NCBI GenBank assembly: GCA_022843825.1
Contig: JALHMX010000001.1
Location: forward strand, 62,001 to 126,000
Reading direction: 5' to 3'
DNA length: 64,000 nt
Origin: Pseudobdellovibrionaceae bacterium
GTDB taxonomy: Bacteria > Bdellovibrionota > Bdellovibrionia > Bdellovibrionales > Bdellovibrionaceae
In this document: positions 35,621 through 44,086 of the stretch, piece by piece
Position numbering within the stretch: position 1 is the first letter of the stretch
Layout of the letters: each line of letters starts with the position of its first letter
Notes under the pieces: model-generated
The model's database searches: none
The model's input: the letters and a program-made list of their open reading frames with translations, nothing else
Told to the model about the DNA's origin: nothing
Made by a program: the position numbers and the translations under genes

Positions 35621-37390
35621 ATGATTGACTCTCCTTATACTCCAATAATTTTGCTAGCTGTTCTTCTGGTGCTTTTTGTTTGGAACCGCTGGCGCTATGA
35701 TCTGGTGGCCATCTTCGGTCTTATTTGTTCTGTGGCCTTGGGCATAGTTCCTGTTGAAACAGCATTTCTGGGTTTTGGACATCCGGCAGTAGTGTTGGTT
35801 GCTGCAGCACTTATCATTAGTGCGGGGCTTAAATCCTCAGGTGCGCTAGAAGCCGTCACGGGATATCTTCCTGTACAAGGCAAATCATTATGGTTTCAAC
35901 TTATTATTGTTTGTGGCCTTACAGCATTTCTTTCGGCTTTTATAAATAATGTTGCAGCTGTGGCATTGATGATCCCGTTTGTGATCAAGTTGGCTTATGA
36001 TTCAAAACGCTCTGCGCGTTTGTATCTAATGCCTCTGGCGTTTGCTTCTTTGCTGGGTGGTTTGGTCACTTTGATTGGAACACCGCCAAATATTATCATT
36101 GCCACTTACCGGGCTCAAGCTACGGCTGAAGGTCGCTTCACCATGTTTGATTTTACTCCGGTGGGACTTATTTTGTGTTTGGCTGGAATAATTTTTATTT
36201 CTTTTTGTTCGCGATTTTTTATAAAAGTCTCTCAAGTTGGTGAGGGAGGTTTGTTTAAAAAGACGCACGATTTTTTAACTGAGCTTCAGGTTGGCGACGA
36301 CAGTCCGCTTATAGGAATTACCGTAAGAGAGCTTTTGGAAAAATATCCTGACTGCAATCTTCTGGGTATAAAGCGCGAAGCGCGTCCCTTTGTCATGCCT
36401 CGTCCTTATGAAAAGCTGCAAGCCGGCGATTTTTTGATTATGGAGGCGGTCTCTGAAGTTCTTGAGATTTTTATATCCAAAGAGAAATTTACTTTATTAG
36501 GAAAAGATCTGAACGTCGAGATTTTGGGTGATGAAAATACCAAGATTGTAGAACTGATCGTGCCTGCGGATTCCTATGCAATAGGGCGATCCTCCCGACA
36601 GTTGGATTTACGTTGGAAATATTCCGTCAATGTGTTGGGAATTGCGCGCGTGGGAAATAGGATAACTCGTCAGCTGGGCGATGTACTTTATAATGTGGGT
36701 GACATCATTTTGTTGCAAGGGGAAGAGTCCAACATCGCCAAAGCCGTTGAAGATATGGGCTGGGTCTTTTTATCAGAGCGAAGTACTTTATTTAAAAGCA
36801 AAAGAGAAATATTTCGACCGGCCCTTCTTTTTCTGGGGGCTATTCTTGGAAGTTATTTTGGTTACTTCGATATCACGTTGGCCTTTACGGGTTGCGCTTT
36901 GTTGTATGTTTTGATGGGCTACATTCGCCCAGCCGAACTTTATAATAAAATCGAATGGCCGGTGATTGTGCTGTTGGCCTGTCTGATTCCCATCGGTGAG
37001 GGCATGGAAACAGCCGGGTCATTAAAAATTATTTCTGATTCCATCTTAGTTTTAATTGCGGGCCTAAGCCCCATTTATATTTTAGTAATACTTATGGCAG
37101 TCACCATAATGCTGACAAACGTTATCAACAATGCTGCTGCCGCCATTGTCATGGCGCCGGTGGCGCTTGAAATTGCGAAGCAACTCAAAGTTTCACCCGA
37201 TGCTTTATTGATGGCGGTGGCCGTGGCCGCATCCACCGCATTTATCACCCCCATCGCCCATCAGTCCAACGCCCTGGTTATGGAACCGGGTGGCTACGAA
37301 TTTAAAGAGTATGCTTATCTGGGTTTTCCACTGACTGTTTTGGTTTTACTTTTGTCGTTACCGTGTTTATTGTTTTTTTGGCCGTTTTGA
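35621..37390 (+). CDS. SLC13/DASS-type permease with two internal TrkA-C domains
   Basis: 589 residues. Two transporter halves flank a soluble insert. The first has FINNVAAVALMIPFVI (about 108-123) and GGLVTLIGTPPNIIIA (about 145-160); the second has TNVINNAAAAIVMAPVAL and TAFITPIAHQSNALVMEPGG. The insert (about 210-385) contains two RCK_C/TrkA-C repeats, with DDSPLIGITVRELLEKYPD and later NVLGIARVG. Such proteins import dicarboxylates, sulfate or other anions with Na+; the TrkA-C domains sense a ligand. Substrate is undetermined. It diverges from the MscS gene. Confidence 0.9.
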   Translation: MIDSPYTPIILLAVLLVLFVWNRWRYDLVAIFGLICSVALGIVPVETAFLGFGHPAVVLVAAALIISAGLKSSGALEAVTGYLPVQGKSLWFQLIIVCGLTAFLSAFINNVAAVALMIPFVIKLAYDSKRSARLYLMPLAFASLLGGLVTLIGTPPNIIIATYRAQATAEGRFTMFDFTPVGLILCLAGIIFISFCSRFFIKVSQVGEGGLFKKTHDFLTELQVGDDSPLIGITVRELLEKYPDCNLLGIKREARPFVMPRPYEKLQAGDFLIMEAVSEVLEIFISKEKFTLLGKDLNVEILGDENTKIVELIVPADSYAIGRSSRQLDLRWKYSVNVLGIARVGNRITRQLGDVLYNVGDIILLQGEESNIAKAVEDMGWVFLSERSTLFKSKREIFRPALLFLGAILGSYFGYFDITLAFTGCALLYVLMGYIRPAELYNKIEWPVIVLLACLIPIGEGMETAGSLKIISDSILVLIAGLSPIYILVILMAVTIMLTNVINNAAAAIVMAPVALEIAKQLKVSPDALLMAVAVAASTAFITPIAHQSNALVMEPGGYEFKEYAYLGFPLTVLVLLLSLPCLLFFWPF

Positions 37391-37405
37391 AAGGAAGGAA
37401 AAAAA

Positions 37406-37465
37406 GTGATCTACTTCGGTCGCAACGGAGACATCCACACCGAATTATTTCCGGGCGCGAAGTAA
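37406..37465 (+). other. Tiny 19-codon frame with a strong ribosome site
   Basis: GTG 37406 follows AAGGAAGGA at a suitable distance and opens 19 codons ending in TAA 37465. The frame begins 15 bases after the SLC13 stop and encodes MIYFGRNGDIHTELFPGAK. It could be a real micropeptide, a truncated gene start, or chance; I know of no family. Confidence 0.25.
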
Positions 37466-37466
37466 G

Positions 37467-37910
37467 TTACGTCTCAAATTTTGTAAGACCATTTCCAATT
37501 TCAGTATTATTAAGAACAATTCGATATTCTATAGGAAATGATTTTGATAGCATGGCGCTAACACCGCAGTATTTGGTCTGCGACAGAGTGACAGCTTCAA
37601 TTAATTTTTCAGGTTCTACGGTTCCTTCAACAACGAAGCTTAAGATGGCTTTATCAAAAACGATAGGGTGCTTGCCGGTAGAGGTTTGAATATCAACATC
37701 GATATAAAAGCTTTGCGGAGGTTGTTTGTTCTTTTTTAAAAGAGCGATGACATCCATAGCAGTACAACCACCTAAGCCCATCGCCACTAGTTCTTTAGGG
37801 GTCGGCGCTTTATCTTTTCCTAGGGGTGACTTTGCATCCATTAAAATGTTGTGCTCTCCCGCTCGGCCATCAAACTCCATTCCCTCTTTCCATGCGACTA
37901 CTGTTTTCAT
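37467..37910 (-). CDS. OsmC-family peroxiredoxin
   Basis: 147 residues. The two redox cysteines are visible in MGLGGCTAMDVIALL (about 44-58) and TKYCGVSAML (about 120-129), with the family loop PTPKELVA in front of the first. It reduces organic hydroperoxides using lipoylated or thiol donors. Its ATG overlaps the stop of the membrane protein gene upstream (ATGA), and it is the last gene of a coupled stress operon with a 1-Cys peroxiredoxin. Confidence 0.92.
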   Translation of the reverse strand: MKTVVAWKEGMEFDGRAGEHNILMDAKSPLGKDKAPTPKELVAMGLGGCTAMDVIALLKKNKQPPQSFYIDVDIQTSTGKHPIVFDKAILSFVVEGTVEPEKLIEAVTLSQTKYCGVSAMLSKSFPIEYRIVLNNTEIGNGLTKFET

Positions 37911-38365
37911 TTTTTCTCCTGTAAGTTTTCTGTACGAAGCTCTGTGTGTCTAATTTTTCCGCCAAGATTAGCAGTATAGACTAAACTTAATAGCGCGATA
38001 GCGGCAAGACCCATGACGATTAAATTAATTAAGCGACGCTGGGATTCGATTTTTTGAAACCAAAGCGCAAGAAATGCGGCGGCTCCTGCGGCAAGTGTAA
38101 AAACAAGAGAAAATTTGCCAGCGTCCTCGTGGGACTCAATAAAAGACTCAGCAACCCCGGGCAGGTGTTCAACGACTTCTTCTGCTGGTTCTCCTGTCAG
38201 ATATATGGGAAGGACTACTAACGCCACACCTAAAAGAATTATTAATGAAAATCTTTGCACCGAAGCGTTCTTAGTCCATAGACCGTGGCCTAAAAATGCA
38301 AGAACAATAGGAATTCCAATAAGGGGAATGTGATTAATGATAAGATGCACATGCGCAAAATTCAT
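37907..38365 (-). CDS. DUF2231-like four-helix membrane protein
   Basis: 152 residues from ATG 38365, which overlaps the peroxiredoxin stop. It has four predicted membrane helices, with the N-terminal motif FAHVHLIINHIPLIGIPI, where His residues of HVHxxxNH could bind metal or heme. Similar proteins occur with redox and stress genes (recalled), but no activity is established. Translational coupling on both sides ties it to peroxide defence, perhaps as an inner-membrane electron-transfer partner. A longer start at 38392 is possible but would overlap the previous gene. Confidence 0.75.
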   Translation of the reverse strand: MNFAHVHLIINHIPLIGIPIVLAFLGHGLWTKNASVQRFSLIILLGVALVVLPIYLTGEPAEEVVEHLPGVAESFIESHEDAGKFSLVFTLAAGAAAFLALWFQKIESQRRLINLIVMGLAAIALLSLVYTANLGGKIRHTELRTENLQEKK

Positions 38366-38997
38366 GTAAGATCCTTCTGGCAAAAATACCAATCGGCACA
38401 GTCATAACCTTCGTTCAATCTTGCTTTTGCAGCGGCGACGGTCGTCGGAGGAGGAACGATGACCTTTTGCCCTTCACTCCAGTTTTCGGGCGTGGCAACA
38501 CTGTGCTTATCGGTCGTTTGTAGTGCTTTGACCAGACGTAAAATTTCAGCAATCGATCGGCCATTCGTCATCGGATAATAGATCATCGCACGCAGTACAT
38601 TCTTATCATCGATGACAAATAAAGCGCGAACCGCCGCGGTCGTGCTGGATCCGGGCTGAACCATTCCGTAAGAATTGGCCACCGACATTGAAATATCTTC
38701 GATAATTGGGAATGGAACATCAACATCGAATTTATCCTTAATATTTTGAACCCAGGCGATGTGCGAATAATTGCTGTCGATGGAAAGTCCTAGTAGCTCG
38801 CAGTCAATTTTTTTGAACTCAGGATAGCTTTTTGAAAAAGCTATGAACTCCGTTGTACAGACTGGCGTAAAGTCTGCGGGATGCGAGAAAAGAACCAGCC
38901 ACTTGCCTTTATAGTCGGACAATTTTCGATTGCCGTGCGTGGTCTTACAGTCAAAGTTTGGCGCAGTTTCGTTAAGTCGTGGGTATTGAATATCCAT
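38362..38997 (-). CDS. 1-Cys peroxiredoxin (Prx6 family)
   Basis: 211 residues. The peroxidatic Cys is in HPADFTPVCTTEF (about 34-46), and the long C-terminal domain of the Prx6 group is present with YYPMTNGRSIAEILRLVKAL. Prx6 members normally use one Cys. The C terminus has extra cysteines in YDCADWYFC, which could serve as a resolving pair and is worth noting. It reduces peroxides in the cytosol. Good AAAGGAGA precedes ATG 38997. Confidence 0.94.
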   Translation of the reverse strand: MDIQYPRLNETAPNFDCKTTHGNRKLSDYKGKWLVLFSHPADFTPVCTTEFIAFSKSYPEFKKIDCELLGLSIDSNYSHIAWVQNIKDKFDVDVPFPIIEDISMSVANSYGMVQPGSSTTAAVRALFVIDDKNVLRAMIYYPMTNGRSIAEILRLVKALQTTDKHSVATPENWSEGQKVIVPPPTTVAAAKARLNEGYDCADWYFCQKDLT

Positions 38998-39026
38998 AGG
39001 ATCTCCTTTTGTTAAAATTTATTAAA

Positions 39027-39416
39027 TCAAATATTTTCGACGACTCTTTGCAGCCGCTTGTCCGCCGCCGCGGCCATTTCGCTGAGTTTGTCGTCTGCAA
39101 GCAAACCCATGACGACACTGGCCTTGGCAATTTCGATGGAAATTTTACCGGAATCTATTTTACGAACAACAGCATTACAGGGTAGTAGGCCCGTTACATC
39201 CGAGTTACAAAGAAAGGCATCATAAGCCAGTTTCGGATTGCACGCGCCCAATATCACCAGCGGCTGCATATCATGGCCTAATTTTTCTTTGACCTTCAAA
39301 TGAAAATCAATACGAGTTAAGACGCCAAAACCTTCGGCCATCAAGGCTTGACTGGTCTTTTCAATAGCCTGGTCCATGGTTCCACCGATTTCTTTTTTGA
39401 AGTTAACTTTGATCAT
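39027..39416 (-). CDS. DUF302 domain protein
   Basis: 129 residues. ATG 39416 has GAAGGAGATG just upstream, so the shorter start is preferred over an upstream in-frame one at 39470. The family pattern is clear: GFGVLTRIDFH near residue 30, LVILGACNPKLAYDAF (about 50-65), LLPCNAVVRK (about 74-83). DUF302 proteins have an alpha/beta fold of unknown activity and are often near thiol and redox genes. It is 29 bases upstream of the peroxiredoxin and likely heads this operon. Confidence 0.87.
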   Translation of the reverse strand: MIKVNFKKEIGGTMDQAIEKTSQALMAEGFGVLTRIDFHLKVKEKLGHDMQPLVILGACNPKLAYDAFLCNSDVTGLLPCNAVVRKIDSGKISIEIAKASVVMGLLADDKLSEMAAAADKRLQRVVENI

Positions 39417-39541
39417 CTTCCCATCTCCTTCATTGAGCTTAGCGACAGACTTACACGGCTGATCGGCCAAAATGTCTCATAAACCGAATATATGTAAGCT
39501 TATAGCGTATGATATTTGATTAAGCGAAGAGTATGCCAACG

Positions 39542-42500
39542 CTATCCCGTGGTTAGCATTCCGCAGGCGATACCGACTAAAGTTTCTTTAAGAAGCTTCT
39601 CGTCGTTGCGTTGCATGGCTTGGATTTGCAGAAGGTTTAGGATGTGGATGTACGGAGAGCGTAATTTTACGCTTTCCTCTAGCCATGGACGATGGGGAAT
39701 AAGTTGTTTGGCTTGGCTGATGTCTTTAAAAAACTTTAAGGCTTTTTTATATTCAGTTTCGATTTGATTATAGGTTTTTTCTGAGCTCTTGCCGTGTTTC
39801 GCGATAAGATAGTGCTTCCAAATTCCCAGCTCAACTTTGGCCAGAGTGAATCCCATGGTTTTTACAAAAGACGACATAAACGGATCTGAAAGATAAAGTT
39901 GGCGCAGATCTTCTTGGTCTGAGGTGTTAAGTTGGGACCAAGCGGTGCCCACGCCCCACCAACTGGGAAGCAGCAACCGAGTTTGTGTCCAACACAGCAC
40001 CCAAGGAATAGCGCGTAGTGATGACAGCGATGCTACTGATCCTGCACGCTTGGTCGGCCGCGATCCAATTTTTAAAACGCTTAAATAATTATACGGTGTC
40101 GCTTCCAGACAGTAATTCAGTAACTCCGAATTATCTACAAATTTTCGGTATTCAGTTTCAACTTTACTGGCCAGCAAGTCTAAACTGGGTCGAGCTTTGA
40201 ATTTAACTTTTTTTGCTCCCCTTAAGCGGGCCTCATTACTTAAATGCAAACACTGTGCACTTAATATTTCTTTGGTGGCAAACGTACGCTGAATCATTTC
40301 GCCTTGTAAAGTCAGCTTCGGCGTTTGAATCGCAGAGTTCGGCCACCACGAGATCTGCTCGCGCAGGCTTCCACCGCCGCGGGCAATACTTCCACCGGAT
40401 CCGTGAAAAAATGTAGGAGTAATATTGTATTTCTTTAGTGTGGTTTCGATTTCAAACATCGAGTTTCGAATCAAATGGCGGCTGGCCAGAACTCCCAGTT
40501 GTTTAGAGGAATCCGAATAACCCAGCATAATTTCTAGTTTTCCATTGAGCTTATTTAAGGCTAGTTGAAGATTTTGTTCGTCTTTCAGCCAGGCATTTAA
40601 AATTTTACTAGAATTTTTTAGCGCGTCACGAGTTTCAAACAACGGAACCACGGGCAGAAATTTATTTCCGCTGCAAAGACTGACTAATAGATTGGCGGTA
40701 TTAATATCTTCTGCGGATTCACAATTGGAAATAACGAACTCACGCACATAGGAAGAAATATCAGCACCTTCAGAAATCTTTATTAAGGTTTGCAGCATTA
40801 AACGAATAGAGGACCCTTTGTCAGTCAAAGCTTTTTTAATTTCAGCGGCATCTTCCCGTAATTCAATTGGTAACACCATGGCGGGAAATAATTGAAATAA
40901 TCGGGTCATCAACAAAACTTGATAATGATTAGAAACAAAGTGACTAGAGCGTTTTAGAAAAGAGAAATACTGTTTACGCCACTCAGTGATGGCTTTTCCA
41001 TCTTGTGTTTTGATTTCATTTAGCCGAGACAGCGAACGAATAAGTTGTTGAATCGATTGAATTTCAAAATCGCGGTTGTGACCCAGATCTTTAAGTTTTT
41101 CTAAATCCACTAAAACTTCTGATAATTTTTTGCGAACAATACCGGTTAAACGTTTACGAGAGCCCAACAAACACTGCAGCATAACTTTTTCATCGACGCC
41201 AGGGTGTCCATCTTTGTCGCCGCCAACCCAGGTGTGCAAATTAATTTTGTAACCTTCTTTGCGACTTAAAATAAAATCAAATATACTTTCATTGAAAACC
41301 ACAGAAAAAATGTATTCAGCTTCATCTAATACCGTTGGCTGCGTTGATTTAACCAGCGGGTGCAACCATAGCATTCCCAGCTTACTGCGAATTTCTTCAT
41401 CGTTCAGAATAAAATTATTTTGCAGGCCATCCACCATTAAATCTGTTAGCTGTCTTAAAACATTAACCACCACCATCGGGCGGGCCTCAGTGGGATGCGC
41501 GGTCAGTACAAAATTCAGTTCGGTCTGCGAAGCTAAAAATTGATAAGTTCCTTTTTGTCGTTGGCGCCAAGTGCGATAGGCGGCTTCACACACATTCACC
41601 ATCTCGAGTAGTACCGAAAAGCCATGGGCAAATTTATATTGATCCTTAGGTGATTCTAATTTTAATTTTTGCAGCAATGATTCTAAAATAACTTCGTCTT
41701 TAGATGAACGCGACTTTTTAAGGCGTTGTCGATAATATTCGATGCGCTCGTAAAACTTCTCGCCTTCGTACTCTTGAATGACTTCGCCAAAAAGCAAAGT
41801 CATTTTACGGATTAGTCGTCGCAATTCTTTAGGTAGGTGCTCGATAACAAATTTTTTGTTTGCTAAAAACAAAACGACAGTATCCCGTTGGCGTTTAATA
41901 TCTTTTTCGGTGGCCACATCGGGGTTAAGCCATTCAATCACAGCGGCAAAACCCAAACTTTCGGGGTCATTAAATAAATAATTTTTGGCCACGTCTAATA
42001 CAGTAAAATTTTGATTCAACTGAAAACTTAAAGTCGGATCGAAAATTCTTTTATTAACTACTTCAATGGCATATTCTTCAGGTGTGTACTTGTCTTTGAA
42101 TTTACTGTATCCGCGAAGCCTTGCGCCGGCACGAATTCTTTTTAAATTGTACTTGCGAACTATGTCTTGGCGGGCGCGATAAAGCATTCCGCCGATTCCT
42201 TTTCCGCGATACTCTGGATCCACCATGACCTCGGCGCCATAGAGCGTTTTGCCTTTGCGCGGGTTATGATTGTGAAAAAATCCACCAGAAGTAAAATCTT
42301 GCCAGTTGTCTTGCGGAGAATAATCATCCCAAGAAATAATGAGGCTGAAAGCTAAACCTACAATTCTGTTGGTATTTTTATCAATGACGACCAGTTGCCC
42401 TTCAGGAAAGTATGAATGATGAGCTTCCAGCTGTGCGATCGACCAGGGTTTAGAAAACGGGTAAACTTTTTTGCAAAGCTCTTGAATATCCGCAAAGTGT

Positions 42501-42553
42501 TCAAATTGCGGGTTTATGATCTCAAATTTATTTTGATTATCTAAGTTTGACAT
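39542..42553 (-). CDS. GNAT acetyltransferase domain fused to phosphoenolpyruvate carboxylase
   Basis: About 1003 residues from ATG 42553. Residues 1-235 are a GNAT domain with GAEVMVDPEYRGKGIGGMLY (about 105-124), close in style to the N-terminal half of Bacillus YhcX. The rest is PEP carboxylase: VLTAHPTEA (about 350, catalytic His), WVGGDKDGHPGV (about 445), MLGYSDSS (about 678), FFHGSGGSIARGG (about 717) and LLPSWWGVGTA. It would make oxaloacetate from PEP and bicarbonate. In typical enzymes the loop is FHGRGGSIGRGG; here the first Arg is Ser, so activity may be changed. It overlaps the nitrilase gene upstream by 17 bases. Confidence 0.9.
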   Translation of the reverse strand: MSNLDNQNKFEIINPQFEHFADIQELCKKVYPFSKPWSIAQLEAHHSYFPEGQLVVIDKNTNRIVGLAFSLIISWDDYSPQDNWQDFTSGGFFHNHNPRKGKTLYGAEVMVDPEYRGKGIGGMLYRARQDIVRKYNLKRIRAGARLRGYSKFKDKYTPEEYAIEVVNKRIFDPTLSFQLNQNFTVLDVAKNYLFNDPESLGFAAVIEWLNPDVATEKDIKRQRDTVVLFLANKKFVIEHLPKELRRLIRKMTLLFGEVIQEYEGEKFYERIEYYRQRLKKSRSSKDEVILESLLQKLKLESPKDQYKFAHGFSVLLEMVNVCEAAYRTWRQRQKGTYQFLASQTELNFVLTAHPTEARPMVVVNVLRQLTDLMVDGLQNNFILNDEEIRSKLGMLWLHPLVKSTQPTVLDEAEYIFSVVFNESIFDFILSRKEGYKINLHTWVGGDKDGHPGVDEKVMLQCLLGSRKRLTGIVRKKLSEVLVDLEKLKDLGHNRDFEIQSIQQLIRSLSRLNEIKTQDGKAITEWRKQYFSFLKRSSHFVSNHYQVLLMTRLFQLFPAMVLPIELREDAAEIKKALTDKGSSIRLMLQTLIKISEGADISSYVREFVISNCESAEDINTANLLVSLCSGNKFLPVVPLFETRDALKNSSKILNAWLKDEQNLQLALNKLNGKLEIMLGYSDSSKQLGVLASRHLIRNSMFEIETTLKKYNITPTFFHGSGGSIARGGGSLREQISWWPNSAIQTPKLTLQGEMIQRTFATKEILSAQCLHLSNEARLRGAKKVKFKARPSLDLLASKVETEYRKFVDNSELLNYCLEATPYNYLSVLKIGSRPTKRAGSVASLSSLRAIPWVLCWTQTRLLLPSWWGVGTAWSQLNTSDQEDLRQLYLSDPFMSSFVKTMGFTLAKVELGIWKHYLIAKHGKSSEKTYNQIETEYKKALKFFKDISQAKQLIPHRPWLEESVKLRSPYIHILNLLQIQAMQRNDEKLLKETLVGIACGMLTTG

Positions 42554-43430
42554 GTTCCACGGTTTGTAAAATTTCAGCTGTCGTTTGACTGTCCCGAAGC
42601 GGCAATACTGTGCCTGAAATTCTTGAGGTTTCAATTAAGTCCAAATCAAGATCACCCACAATCATACTTTCTTGATTCACGTGGCCTTCAGCCAACAGGC
42701 CGTCACGTGAAAATGAATAATCTGCCGGAGTATAAATCGCCGCTTGGCCGTAGTTCATAGCCACTGCGGGAACCATCGGGAGCGATCCCACCGTAGGCGA
42801 GTGAATAACATACATTTGATTTTCAATTGCACGCGCCTGTGCACAGTAACGAACTCGTAAATATCCATTGCGATCATCGGTACAACTAGGCACCACTAGA
42901 AAGTGCGCGCCTAAGCGTGCAGCAGCACGAGCCAATTCCGGAAACTCAACATCGTAGCAAATTGCTACAGCAAATTTACCGAAGTTGCTTTCAAAAACCC
43001 TCAAATGAGTGCCCGCACTGACAAACCACTCTTCTTTTTCAAAGCGGGTCATGTGCAGTTTTGTTTGAATGTCGTATTCACCATTCGGTGAAAATACATA
43101 ACATTTGTTTAATAACTTTGATTTATCATTTTCATCAAAGCCGGGCATCGTGCCACCAACGATGATCATCTGACTTTTTTTGGCCATTGCAGAAATGGTT
43201 TCAACAATGCGCTCTTCTTGACGTGCTAAATCTTTAATTTGATCTGCGATCGGGCGCTCGATATTAGCCAGCGTTAACAGCTGTGTGGTAAAATATTCGG
43301 GAAAAACCAAAAGCTGCACCTTATAGTCGCGTGCTGTCTCTACGAAAGCTCGCACTTGCAGACTAAAGTCATCAAAAGATTTAACAGGGCGAATAAAATA
43401 TTGCAGTGAGGCTACTCGTAATTTGTTCAT
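42537..43430 (-). CDS. Carbon-nitrogen hydrolase (nitrilase family), YhcX C-terminal-like
   Basis: 297 residues from ATG 43430; a longer start at 43469 is also open. The Glu-Lys-Cys triad is visible: LLVFPEYFT (about 41-49), KLHMTRFEKEEW (about 122-133) and AICYDVEFPELARAA (about 152-166). The sequence GYLRVRYCAQARAIENQMYV is a near match to the hydrolase half of YhcX-type proteins, where it follows a GNAT domain in one chain. Here it stands alone and the GNAT is on the next protein. Hydrolysis of an amide is expected; the substrate is unknown. Confidence 0.92.
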   Translation of the reverse strand: MNKLRVASLQYFIRPVKSFDDFSLQVRAFVETARDYKVQLLVFPEYFTTQLLTLANIERPIADQIKDLARQEERIVETISAMAKKSQMIIVGGTMPGFDENDKSKLLNKCYVFSPNGEYDIQTKLHMTRFEKEEWFVSAGTHLRVFESNFGKFAVAICYDVEFPELARAAARLGAHFLVVPSCTDDRNGYLRVRYCAQARAIENQMYVIHSPTVGSLPMVPAVAMNYGQAAIYTPADYSFSRDGLLAEGHVNQESMIVGDLDLDLIETSRISGTVLPLRDSQTTAEILQTVEHVKLR

Positions 43431-43531
43431 ACGAAATCTTAACAGCAGCATGAGAACAGTACAAGGCATAACTTGGAACTTGCATTCTCTGCTATTTTTA
43501 GCTCATATAATAACATTAACAAGGAGTATAT

Positions 43532-44038
43532 ATGATTTATGATATTACCGTTCCTCAGTTCTGCAAAATGTTAAATAATTTAAATGCGATTTTAACCAAA
43601 GCAGCAGCTTTTGCTGAAACAAAAAAAATTGAACCAGATGTTTTATTAAATTCACGCTTGGCGCCGGATCAATTTAACTTAATTCGTCAAATTCAGATCG
43701 CTTGCGATTCAGCAAAAATTGGAGTGTCAAAACTGACGGGTAAAGATGCCCCGGTTCATGACGATAAAGAAACAACTTTACCGCAGCTTCAAAAAAGAAT
43801 TACGGAAACAATTTCATTTCTCAATTCATGCACAGAAAAAGATTTTGCTGCTGCAGCCGAACGCCAAGTCACTACGCCACGCTGGGAAGGCAAATGGTTG
43901 CTGGGTCATGAGTATGTAACTCAGCACACGATTCCCAATGTTTATTTTCATATTACCGTGGCCTATGAAATTTTGCGCCATAACGGTGTCGAGATTGGTA
44001 AAAAAGATTATTTGGGGCCAATGCCATTTAAGCATTAG
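43532..44038 (+). CDS. DUF1993 family protein
   Basis: 168 residues. AAGGAG precedes ATG 43532. The family pattern is present: IYDITVPQFCKMLNNL at the start, RLAPDQFNLIRQIQIACDSAK (about 42-60), and HEYVTQHTIPNVYFHI (about 127-142). The fold is DinB-like helical, with His residues that may bind metal. Function is unknown. The gene ends with TAG at 44036-44038, and the same frame continues open into the next gene, which has no ATG of its own. Confidence 0.87.
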   Translation: MIYDITVPQFCKMLNNLNAILTKAAAFAETKKIEPDVLLNSRLAPDQFNLIRQIQIACDSAKIGVSKLTGKDAPVHDDKETTLPQLQKRITETISFLNSCTEKDFAAAAERQVTTPRWEGKWLLGHEYVTQHTIPNVYFHITVAYEILRHNGVEIGKKDYLGPMPFKH

Positions 44039-44086
44039 TCAGGCGATTTTATTAAAGACACAGCACTGGAAAAATCTTTAACTTAC

